From CBDFGN01 sp965247065 (GTDB lineage: Bacteria; Bacteroidota; Bacteroidia; Cytophagales; Cyclobacteriaceae), in the NCBI GenBank assembly GCA_965247065.1, contig CBDFGN010000006.1, forward strand, positions 2,914,001 through 2,978,000: a stretch of 64,000 nucleotides of DNA, read 5' to 3'. Below are positions 27,254 through 35,283 of this stretch, in pieces. The position numbers and the translations under genes are program-made. Position 1 is the stretch's first letter, and every line of letters starts with the position of its first letter. The notes beneath the pieces are model-generated. The model saw only the letters and a program-made list of their open reading frames with translations. It was not told the DNA's origin and searched no databases.

Positions 27254-28063
27254 ATGAGGGTCATGGTACATAAAAACAGCATTCTCGGGCTTTGGTTGCT
27301 CTTGGGTTCATTGCAGGCATCTCAACAAGATAACGATTTCGTTGTGGACGAAGGGGGTATCCTACAAGCCACCGAAGTTCGTCAGGTTGAGCAGCTTTTA
27401 GCCAGCTTGTATGCAGACAAGGGCTTTGACTTCCGGTTCGTAACCGTAAATAATCTAGGCGGCAACCCAGTCAACGTAATTAGCCAGGCCAAGGCCCAGG
27501 AACTCGGGGTCAAGGGACCCGGCTACAAAATTGCTTGTATGATTTTTGTCTCCGGTAAAGAGAAGAAGCTGAGCCTGCAATTCAGTCCGGCACTGGAATG
27601 GGCAGTTCCCGATTCCGAGGGTGTATCTATAAAGCGAGAAATAATTAACGCCTTTCGGAGTGGTAATTTTGCCCAAGGTGTAATTGATGGCTTTCTAAAG
27701 ATCAATTTCCTAGCAGACCAAAGTAATTGGACGATTGATTACGCTAATTACGAGGAACTAAGAGCCAGTCCTACTGACAGCCAAGACAAAATCGTAAGCC
27801 TTCGTGCCTCGACGGTCACTAAGCGATTTGCAAAGGAAAAGCTGGGTGATGAGCAGTTCTCAGATAGTTACTTCATCTACTTGCGTTCGCCGGACAGCAA
27901 ACTGGTTAAACTTCATTTTCCCAAATACAGCCTGGACCAGATTCGGGACCTTATAGCCAGAGGTCGGGGTATTGTCTTCGGAAGGGTTGCCGCATCCAAT
28001 CCCCTGGATCTCAACTTCCTCGGTTGGACCGAACCTTCTGAAACCTCCGAGGAAACCAATTAA
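27254..28063 (+). CDS. TPM-domain exported protein
   Basis: A signal peptide (about 1-23) precedes a TPM-type domain (about 28-155): VVDEGGILQATEVRQVEQLLASLY, DFRFVTVNN and a FRSGNFAQGVIDGFLKI end. TPM domains occur in exported or membrane proteins and have been linked to acid phosphatase activity and photosystem repair. The C-terminal part (about 160-269) is not recognised and lacks a clear membrane helix. The start codon ATG at 27254 precedes a second ATG at 27263, either of which could be used. Confidence 0.75.
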   Translation: MRVMVHKNSILGLWLLLGSLQASQQDNDFVVDEGGILQATEVRQVEQLLASLYADKGFDFRFVTVNNLGGNPVNVISQAKAQELGVKGPGYKIACMIFVSGKEKKLSLQFSPALEWAVPDSEGVSIKREIINAFRSGNFAQGVIDGFLKINFLADQSNWTIDYANYEELRASPTDSQDKIVSLRASTVTKRFAKEKLGDEQFSDSYFIYLRSPDSKLVKLHFPKYSLDQIRDLIARGRGIVFGRVAASNPLDLNFLGWTEPSETSEETN

Positions 28064-28144
28064 TATCAAAATCATGAAACCCAAGCAGAAATTCTAGACC
28101 AACCATTGCCAAAATCTGTACGTGTGGTTTAGAAAGATTCAGTT

Positions 28145-28813
28145 TTGGCAAGTTCCTCGAATAACACTTACGATGCATTTACTTTTCCAAATGAGCTAGT
28201 CCACAAAGCCAGGCGGTATTGTGAAAAGCTCCTGATGGGCAAAATTCCTTCCTATTTGAAATTTCATAACCTAGCCCACACTTCAGAGGTTGTATCGTCG
28301 GTCCAAATATTGGCCCAAAATTGCGACTTATCGATCGAGGAACTGGAGCTTGTCACTCTGGCTGCCTGGTTCCATGACACCGGTTATTCAATAAGCACCG
28401 TCAACCATGAAGAGGCGAGTTGTAATCTGGCCAGACGGTTTTTAAGGAGAAATGGATACGAACTGGGGAAAACCCGACGATTGGAGGATTGCATTCTCGC
28501 TACCAAATTACCCCAAAATCCAAAAGGGCTAGTCCAGCAGGTGCTATGCGACGCTGATATGGCTCACTTGGCGCTCCCCTTTTATTGGGTTAAGAATGGC
28601 TGCCTCCGCACGGAACTTGAGATAACCCTTGAACGCGGGTTTTCGGACCATCAATGGTATAGCCAAAACCTGCTTTTTATGCAAACCCATGAATATCTTA
28701 CTGAATACGCAAGAAACGAACTAACCATGTTCAAACAGGTAAACACAACAATAAACCGCCAATTAGTGGCCAAAATTAAAGCAGGGTCCTCGCTGGTCGG
28801 ATCTCCCGGTTGA
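28145..28813 (+). CDS. HD-domain phosphohydrolase
   Basis: The 222-residue cytosolic protein has the HD-superfamily metal ligands in order: His in FHNLAHTSEVV, HD in AAWFHDTGYS, a further histidine in STVNHEEAS and Asp in CDADMAHL. This resembles bacterial metal-dependent phosphohydrolases that act on nucleotides. The start is TTG at 28145. The stop overlaps the region of the glycosyltransferase start, so the two are translationally linked, an unusual neighbour for an HD protein. The substrate is unknown. Confidence 0.8.
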   Translation: MASSSNNTYDAFTFPNELVHKARRYCEKLLMGKIPSYLKFHNLAHTSEVVSSVQILAQNCDLSIEELELVTLAAWFHDTGYSISTVNHEEASCNLARRFLRRNGYELGKTRRLEDCILATKLPQNPKGLVQQVLCDADMAHLALPFYWVKNGCLRTELEITLERGFSDHQWYSQNLLFMQTHEYLTEYARNELTMFKQVNTTINRQLVAKIKAGSSLVGSPG

Positions 28814-28818
28814 AGGCG

Positions 28819-29724
28819 ATGAGTTATCAAATGCAACTTCGCCGGACAAAGCTAATTAGAGATGTGGACTTATGTATTGTGGTTCCTTGTTTCAATGAAC
28901 AGCACGGTATTGATATACTGGGCTATCGAGCGTTTTTGAAGCAGTCATCCCGATCGATTCTCTGCTTTGTGGACGATGGATCTACCGACGGAACCTTGGC
29001 CGCATTACGCCAGGTAGCCCGGGATTTCGAAGAAAAAGTTGCGATCTTGTCAATATCCCGAAATGTTGGCAAAGCCGAAGCGGTAAGACAGGGTATTCTG
29101 TATTGTAATTCCTCATTTGAACATCCCTCCATAGCATTCCTGGATGCCGACCTCTCGACGTCGCTGACAGAATGTGTTGAGATAAGCAGGCATCTTAGCC
29201 ATAAGACTAGATTTGTCTTCGGATCCAGGATAATGAAAATTGGTTCGATTATAGAAAGAACGCGCTACCGGTTTCTAATAGGGAGAATTTTGGCGACCCT
29301 AATTTCCTTGATATTGAACCTGAAAGTGTATGACACGCAATGCGGTTGCAAAGTCTTCACCACGGAACTTTCCAGAATATTATTTCGGGAGAAATTTATT
29401 TCCAAGTGGTTGTTCGATGTTGAGCTTTTCTTTCGAATGATCCTGGCACACGGATATCAATCAGCCGTAGTTGGAATGTTAGAGGTTCCATTGAAACAAT
29501 GGATTGACAAAGGCCATTCAAAGGTAGGGGCCTCTTACTTTTTTTCCTTATGGCTAGATTTATACAGAATTAGGGCCCATTATAATGAGGCTCAAAAAGC
29601 CAATGAAAGGTCCCGCCAGGATGAGAAGACCATCTTTTGGAATTACAGGCCCAAGAGGCCGGGTCACCGGTTGCCAACGGACGGTTTGGCGGTCGGCCAG
29701 GGTAACTTAGAAAAGCAGACTTGA
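28819..29724 (+). CDS. family 2 glycosyltransferase, dolichyl-phosphate-glucose synthase-like
   Basis: The GT-A fold is visible: IVVPCFNEQ, FVDDGSTDGT, a DXD-like FLDADLST and the later QCGCKVF and WLFDVELF segments that are typical of the ALG5/polyisoprenyl-phosphate glycosyltransferase branch. No C-terminal transmembrane pair is present. Such enzymes load a sugar on a lipid phosphate. The next gene is a GT39-type transferase that would use such a donor. The ATG at 28819 is preferred to TTG at 28810. Confidence 0.88.
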   Translation: MSYQMQLRRTKLIRDVDLCIVVPCFNEQHGIDILGYRAFLKQSSRSILCFVDDGSTDGTLAALRQVARDFEEKVAILSISRNVGKAEAVRQGILYCNSSFEHPSIAFLDADLSTSLTECVEISRHLSHKTRFVFGSRIMKIGSIIERTRYRFLIGRILATLISLILNLKVYDTQCGCKVFTTELSRILFREKFISKWLFDVELFFRMILAHGYQSAVVGMLEVPLKQWIDKGHSKVGASYFFSLWLDLYRIRAHYNEAQKANERSRQDEKTIFWNYRPKRPGHRLPTDGLAVGQGNLEKQT

Positions 29725-31211
29725 GCATCGCCGGCCCAATCCAAAGCATTAGATCCGATCTTAGATTTCTGGGAATCATTGTGGTTGCTTTGTTAATTTT
29801 CAGATTAGTACTGGCTGCGGCTTTCCCTCTTTTGGATAGAACTGAGGCGCGCTACTCGGAGATTGCAAGAATAATGGTGGAAACCAATGAATGGGTGGTC
29901 CCACAAATCGACTATGGAAACCCATTTTGGGCAAAACCCCCGTTGTCCATTTGGCTAACTGCGATGAGCTTCAACATATTTGGCGTAAATGAATTGGCAG
30001 CGCGGCTTCCGGCTTTTCTTCTAAGTGTTCTTACAATCTTCATTTTGGGGAACCTAGTTGTCAAAAGCGGGACGTCCTTTTATGTACTGGCCTTTGTCTT
30101 AATCACCACGCCACAATTTCTGATACATGCAGGAGTAGTCTCTACCGACGCTACCCTGGGGTTTTGCATAGTGATGGCAATGGTGTCTTTTTGGCAAACA
30201 GTCACTTCGCAAGGGAATCAAGACTGGCGATACTGGTTTTTTATATTTATTGGTTTGGGTCTGCTGGCCAAAGGTCCCCTCATGATTGCCCTTACCATAC
30301 CGCCGATTGTGATCTGGAGCACCTTTCAGAAGGACGGTCTAAGTCATTTGGTCCAAAGCTTTTCCTGGGTGAGTGGAATTTTGATCGTGGCCTTGGTCGC
30401 GCTTCCGTGGTATGTTCTGATGGAGCTACAATCACCGGGATTCCTGAATTACTTGATAATTGGAGAGCACCTAAGCCGCTTTATGCAGTCAGGTTGGGAC
30501 GGTGATCGATACGGCAGTACTAAATCGCAGCCGATAGGAATGGTCTGGATTTTTCTTATGGTATTTGCTTTCCCATGGATTCAGGTAGTGTTGTTTTGGC
30601 TGCTAAGAAACAGAAAAAGCATCCTCCTGGACCGTTGGGCCACCTATCTCTTAGTGTGGTTATTCTGGACTCCAGTGTTCTTTACGTTTTCCAAGCATAT
30701 CATGCACACATATATAATCCCGGTGCTGGCTCCAATCGCTCTTCTGGTATGTCATGCCTGGGAAGATTTAAAGTATAAAAAGCTAGCCATTCGCTCTAGT
30801 TTGGCTTTTCCTGTCCTCGCATTAGTTGCTTTTATTGGTTTTTCCACAGGGGCAATGGATTTCTATCTTACCACCGATAAACATCTTTTGGCCGATGAAA
30901 AATTCGAAGAATCGGACAATCAATGGCCAGTTTACTATTGGAAACAGAAATCGTACTCCGGCCAGTTTTATTCGAAAGGACAAGCCCGAGTTATCAAGGA
31001 TTGGAAGTCGCTACAATCGCTAATGAACCATTCAGCTGACGGGTTTTATGTTGTGATTGCCAAGAACGATGTGAACGAGATCTGCAGGGATTGCCTAAGC
31101 AGGTTAACTGCCATTCGGCACACTTCCAGCAGCTCGATTTATGTGCCCAAGGTACACGTTGGGGTTGTCAGGCGCTACGATTCGTATAAACCGGCTACGA
31201 ATTCACCATAA
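29721..31211 (+). CDS. family 39 (ArnT/PMT-type) membrane glycosyltransferase
   Basis: This integral membrane protein of 496 residues has about ten to twelve hydrophobic segments and the family motif in the first periplasmic loop, LDRTEARYSEIARIM, then YGNPFWAKPPLSIWL. It would transfer a sugar from a polyprenyl-phosphate donor to a lipid or protein on the outer side of the inner membrane. It starts at TTG 29721, overlapping the GT2 gene by 4 bases, so donor synthesis and transfer appear linked. Its last 37 bases overlap the convergent msrP gene. Confidence 0.88.
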   Translation: MSIAGPIQSIRSDLRFLGIIVVALLIFRLVLAAAFPLLDRTEARYSEIARIMVETNEWVVPQIDYGNPFWAKPPLSIWLTAMSFNIFGVNELAARLPAFLLSVLTIFILGNLVVKSGTSFYVLAFVLITTPQFLIHAGVVSTDATLGFCIVMAMVSFWQTVTSQGNQDWRYWFFIFIGLGLLAKGPLMIALTIPPIVIWSTFQKDGLSHLVQSFSWVSGILIVALVALPWYVLMELQSPGFLNYLIIGEHLSRFMQSGWDGDRYGSTKSQPIGMVWIFLMVFAFPWIQVVLFWLLRNRKSILLDRWATYLLVWLFWTPVFFTFSKHIMHTYIIPVLAPIALLVCHAWEDLKYKKLAIRSSLAFPVLALVAFIGFSTGAMDFYLTTDKHLLADEKFEESDNQWPVYYWKQKSYSGQFYSKGQARVIKDWKSLQSLMNHSADGFYVVIAKNDVNEICRDCLSRLTAIRHTSSSSIYVPKVHVGVVRRYDSYKPATNSP

Positions 31212-32206
31212 CCGTTGTACTTTAATGTTGGCCTGGGCTCGCCATCCGGTATCATCCTTTCATAGGCCTGGGACCATCTGGGGTGAGGTCTTTCCGGATT
31301 TACATTTGATACAAATCCATATTCATTGGGTGCTATCTTGTGCCAAAATGTCTCCGGTTCTTTGCTAATGAATTCAATCCTGGTGATAGCCTTGGTATTC
31401 TTGTACCCGTATTTCCAAGGCACAATAAGTCTTACCGGAGCACCATTCTGTTTGGGCAATGGTTTCCCGAAGAGCCCTGTTGCCATAAACGCCAGTTCAT
31501 TGTTTGCCTCCGCTAAAGTAAGGCCTTCGAAATAGGGCCAGGAGTACCAATCCTGAGTTTTTACTCCAATCATCTGGTCAGGATTGGAGTAGCTAGTCAT
31601 CCGTAGGTGCGTCGCTTTGCTGGTAGGCCCGAGGAATTTGATAAGTTGTGACAGGGGGAATCCGGTCCAGGGTACGGCCATGGCCCATCTTTCAACACAT
31701 CTGAATCGGTATACACGTTCTTCAAGACCGAATTTCTTAATCAGATCCTGCAATTGGAATTTACCTTTATTCTCCACGTAGCCTGATACCTGGATGTCCC
31801 AATCACGGGTATCAAATGGACCAACGTATTTGTACACATTGTAAATATTGGGATCATCAGGGCTTATGAATTCGTAGAAGTTGTTGTAGTGGGTGGCGTC
31901 GTATTCGTCAGTCATGGGGCGCTCAATCTTGTACTTTTCCTTGCGTGTGGCTGGGTACAAGGCATCCATTCCAGAAAATGTGAAGTTATTATCCTGCAAC
32001 GGCCCCTCTTGGATCAAATTACTACTTCCGCCGGCACTGTCGCAACCGAAAAGAAGAGATGGACCAGAAAGTAATCCGCCGGTGACCAGCCCTAGCTGCT
32101 TTAGGATTTGTCTTCTGTTCAGGTAAGTCTGCTCCTCGATGGGTTTGATGTAGGGCGCGTCCCATATTTTTGGGATTTTAATATTTGCCATGACCTTTGA
32201 GCTCAA
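31175..32206 (-). CDS. msrP: protein-methionine-sulfoxide reductase catalytic subunit, Mo-dependent
   Basis: MsrP repairs oxidised methionines of periplasmic proteins with a molybdopterin cofactor. The sulfite-oxidase-like fold shows VYRFRCVERWAMAVPW, with C170 as the Mo ligand, and RLIVPWKYGYKN. A twin-arginine-type signal (NRRQILKQLG) precedes a hydrophobic stretch and a Cys. An ATG at 32191 (MANIKIPKIW) may be the true start. The usual haem partner msrQ is not next to it, so the electron donor is unclear. Confidence 0.92.
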   Translation of the reverse strand: MSSKVMANIKIPKIWDAPYIKPIEEQTYLNRRQILKQLGLVTGGLLSGPSLLFGCDSAGGSSNLIQEGPLQDNNFTFSGMDALYPATRKEKYKIERPMTDEYDATHYNNFYEFISPDDPNIYNVYKYVGPFDTRDWDIQVSGYVENKGKFQLQDLIKKFGLEERVYRFRCVERWAMAVPWTGFPLSQLIKFLGPTSKATHLRMTSYSNPDQMIGVKTQDWYSWPYFEGLTLAEANNELAFMATGLFGKPLPKQNGAPVRLIVPWKYGYKNTKAITRIEFISKEPETFWHKIAPNEYGFVSNVNPERPHPRWSQAYERMIPDGEPRPTLKYNGYGEFVAGLYES

Positions 32207-32300
32207 TAGAGGTTATTTCCAAGTTATGGTTCAAATCATACTTCATTTATTAACTGATTTTCAGCCTCAAAAGTTCGACAGTATATGTTTGGCGATCAAT

Positions 32301-33569
32301 CTAATAACCGTATTTCTCTTTCCATAACCGTTTCAAACCCTCTCGGATCTCCATTTCCCGGGGATTGTCACCTGGGTCGTAGAATTTGGAGTTCACAATT
32401 TCGCTGGGTAAATACTCCTGCTCGGCGAAATTATGGTCATAATCATGTGCGTAGAGATAGTCTTTTCCATAGCCTTGGTCCTTCATCAACTTGGTAGGTG
32501 CATTGCGGAGATGCAAAGGGACTGGGAGATCCCCGGTTTCTTTCACTTTGTTCTTGGCGGTTTTGATCGCTGAATAACTTGAATTGCTTTTAGCTGAGCC
32601 GGCTAAGTAGGTGGTGCACTGTGAAAGGATTATCTCAGCTTCAGGATAGCCGATAAGGTTTACGGCCTGGAAGCAATTAGTCGCCAGGACCAGAGCAGTA
32701 GGGTTGGCATTGCCGATGTCCTCAGACGCAAGTATCACCAATCTCCGGGCGATGAATTTCACGCCTTCGCCACCCTCGATCATGCGGGCCAAATAATAGA
32801 CGGCTGCATTTGGATCACTGCCTCGGATCGATTTAATAAAAGCAGATATAATGTCGTAGTGCTGCTCTCCAGCCTTATCGTATACCGCAACCCGCTGCTG
32901 CGCTATCTCCATAACCAGCTTATCATCGATCTCAACTTTATCTCCAGCCATAGCATCAAGGACCAACTCTAGCAGGTTCAACGTTTTCCTGGCATCCCCT
33001 CCGGCTATCTTCATTAATGCGCCGTATTCTTTTATGATTATATTCCGATTTTTAATTTGAGGATCCTTACTGATCGCCGAATTCAGAAGCTCTTTGAGAT
33101 CATCCTGACCCAATGGCTTTAGCGTGTAAATCTGGCATCTGGATAACAAGGCCGATATTACCTCAAATGATGGATTCTCGGTAGTGGCTCCGATTAAGGT
33201 AATATGCCCTTTTTCGACTGCACCCAATAAGGCGTCCTGCTGGGCTTTGTTGAACCGATGGATTTCGTCGATGAACAGGATCACCTTTCCACTGTTCCTG
33301 GCACTGCTAATTATTTCGCGAACATCCTTGACTCCAGCCGAAACCGCACTAACCACGTGAAATGGTAGTTTTGCTTGATTGGCAATAATGTTGGCGATGG
33401 TGGTTTTCCCGACTCCCGGTGGTCCCCATAAGATCATTGATGGGATTGAGTTACTTTCGATGACCTTGCGCAAGATGCCAGTAGATCCCACCAGATGATC
33501 TTGTCCCAGAAGCTCCTCCAATATGGAGGGCCTCATTCTTTCAGCCAGCGGGGTCGTAGAGCCTATCAT
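32301..33569 (-). CDS. rarA: replication-associated recombination protein A
   Basis: RarA/MgsA is an AAA+ ATPase acting at stalled forks. The Walker A loop LWGPPGVGKTT, Walker B VILFIDEIHRF, the sensor ATTENPSFEV and the C-terminal tetramer region with AKSNSSYSAI are present; 422 residues is normal. The start overlaps the upstream threonine aldolase gene by 4 bases, so both are on one transcript. Confidence 0.95.
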   Translation of the reverse strand: MIGSTTPLAERMRPSILEELLGQDHLVGSTGILRKVIESNSIPSMILWGPPGVGKTTIANIIANQAKLPFHVVSAVSAGVKDVREIISSARNSGKVILFIDEIHRFNKAQQDALLGAVEKGHITLIGATTENPSFEVISALLSRCQIYTLKPLGQDDLKELLNSAISKDPQIKNRNIIIKEYGALMKIAGGDARKTLNLLELVLDAMAGDKVEIDDKLVMEIAQQRVAVYDKAGEQHYDIISAFIKSIRGSDPNAAVYYLARMIEGGEGVKFIARRLVILASEDIGNANPTALVLATNCFQAVNLIGYPEAEIILSQCTTYLAGSAKSNSSYSAIKTAKNKVKETGDLPVPLHLRNAPTKLMKDQGYGKDYLYAHDYDHNFAEQEYLPSEIVNSKFYDPGDNPREMEIREGLKRLWKEKYGY

Positions 33570-34438
33570 TGGGGGATCTTAAGGCTTTTAAGAATTGACA
33601 CTGCCTGGTCAAGTTGCTCATCGTCAAAATCCAGTCGCAGTAGGGTCTCTTCCAAAACCTTGGCCCTTTTGTGGTCAAAAGACAATCTATCTATGTTATT
33701 TTCCAGTGCATAGACGCCGGCTGCTGCCAGGTATCCCGACTGCCTCATTCCTCCGCCAAGCACTTTTCTGACTCTTCGCCCTTTGTTTATTAGTTCTTTC
33801 GTTCCCAACAATATCGATCCCACGGGAGCGCCAAGTCCTTTTGATAAACAAACAGAGATAGTGTCGAAGAATTTTCCATAATTTACAGCTGCTTCTCCAG
33901 TTGCGACCAGGGCGTTGAAAGCTCTTGCCCCGTCCAGATGAAATTTCAATCCATGCTCTCGCACCGTATTATGGATCTCAGCAATTTGGGTAAGGGTATA
34001 GCAACTTCCTCCCCCCATGTTTACTGTGTTTTCCAAGGATACTAAGGTAGTGATTGGCTTGTGTACATCCTCTTCATTGACATTATCGAGAACATCGTCA
34101 GGACTCATAATGCCTCTGGGGCCATCGACCAGTCTAATTGAGCACAAGGAATTATAGCCAATTCCACCACCCTCATAATTGTAAATATGAGATCGTTTGT
34201 CACAAACTACTTCGCTCTGAGGTTCTGTTAGTATCCTGATCGCGATCTGGTTGGTCATGGTTCCGGATGGGCAAAATAGTCCGGCTTCCATACCAAACAT
34301 TTCAGAGGCCTTTACTTCGAGCTGAATAACGGTCGGGTCTTCGCCAAATACGTCGTCACCAACTGCTGCGGAATACATGGCCTCCAGCATACCCGGGGTT
34401 GGTTTGGTCAAAGTATCACTCCTCAGATCGATTGTCAT
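33566..34438 (-). CDS. threonine aldolase-like PLP enzyme with an internal C-terminal deletion
   Basis: The N-terminal 265 residues are a normal low-specificity threonine aldolase: MTIDLRSDTLTKPTPGM, DDVFGEDPTV, FCPSGTMTNQ, HLDGARAFNA and the PLP lysine K200 in CLSKGLGAPVG. The family is usually about 340 residues. Here the helix LEETLLR (to residue 268) runs directly into LDFDDEQLDQAVSILKSL, which is the family's last helix. About 50 residues of the small domain, including the strand with the VDTNIV-type motif, are missing without loss of frame. The enzyme is probably inactive or altered. Confidence 0.82.
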   Translation of the reverse strand: MTIDLRSDTLTKPTPGMLEAMYSAAVGDDVFGEDPTVIQLEVKASEMFGMEAGLFCPSGTMTNQIAIRILTEPQSEVVCDKRSHIYNYEGGGIGYNSLCSIRLVDGPRGIMSPDDVLDNVNEEDVHKPITTLVSLENTVNMGGGSCYTLTQIAEIHNTVREHGLKFHLDGARAFNALVATGEAAVNYGKFFDTISVCLSKGLGAPVGSILLGTKELINKGRRVRKVLGGGMRQSGYLAAAGVYALENNIDRLSFDHKRAKVLEETLLRLDFDDEQLDQAVSILKSLKIPQ

Positions 34439-34494
34439 ACGGCAACTATTGAACCGGATTAAAAGACTTAATTTAGCAATAATTTTAATACCCG

Positions 34495-35088
34495 ATGATT
34501 CGTTATATCGATCTTAGCCACACCATCAGAGATGGGTTGGTTACCTATCCTGGCCTCCCTGAGCCAGTCATTTGTGATTTCTTTACTCGGGAGGATTCAC
34601 TTCAAAAATATCATCAGGGGGAGACTTTCCAGATCTCCAGGATTGAACTGGTGGCAAACACCGGCACCTATATAAATGTTCCATTTCATCGCCTTGAATC
34701 TGGTGATGACCTGGCTCAAAAACGGGTAGAGATATTTGTGAATCTTGAGGGTATTATGATCCGTGCGGTGGATCAAGTCCATGTTGGTATATCCCATTTC
34801 GCTGGTATCGACCTGGCGGAGAAAGCCATCCTCCTTAATACCGGCTGGTCTCGGCATTGGGGTACCAATACCTACCTAAGTAACAACCCCTATTTGACTG
34901 CAGAGGCCGCTCACTATCTAAAGGATCAGGGTGTAAGACTAGTGGGGATCGATTCTCTAAATATCGACGATACCGGGACCAACTCAGGGCCTGTTCACAC
35001 TACATTATTAAAGGAGAACATTCTGATAGTAGAGCATTTATGCAATTTGGAGGCTTTGCCGGATACGGGTTTTAGCTTCACAGCATAA
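34495..35088 (+). CDS. cyclase-family (kynurenine formamidase-like) hydrolase
   Basis: The 197-residue protein has the cyclase/KynB fold: IDLSHTIRDGLVTYPG at the start and the metal-site segment VANTGTYINVPFHR. In standard members this segment reads HxGTHxDxPxH; here the first His is Asn, the second Tyr and the Asp is Asn, while the last His remains. Related NTGTY-type members exist as a subgroup, so it may be a distinct activity with altered metal binding. It is divergent from the aldolase gene. Confidence 0.75.
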   Translation: MIRYIDLSHTIRDGLVTYPGLPEPVICDFFTREDSLQKYHQGETFQISRIELVANTGTYINVPFHRLESGDDLAQKRVEIFVNLEGIMIRAVDQVHVGISHFAGIDLAEKAILLNTGWSRHWGTNTYLSNNPYLTAEAAHYLKDQGVRLVGIDSLNIDDTGTNSGPVHTTLLKENILIVEHLCNLEALPDTGFSFTA

Positions 35089-35283
35089 CCGCCGAAAATT
35101 GAGAAGGTAGGTTCGTTTCCTGTTAGGGCTTTTGCTAAAGTTTAAGGCTAGTTACCGGTGCCTGCAATAATGTGGCTTTTTGGAGAATAATCCCTCGCTG
35201 GACCGGCGATACCAGGCCTCCGCAATTTCGCAGATAGTTAAATTTCCAAGAACGCCCCAGGTTGACCCGCAGCCTCAGGACCC

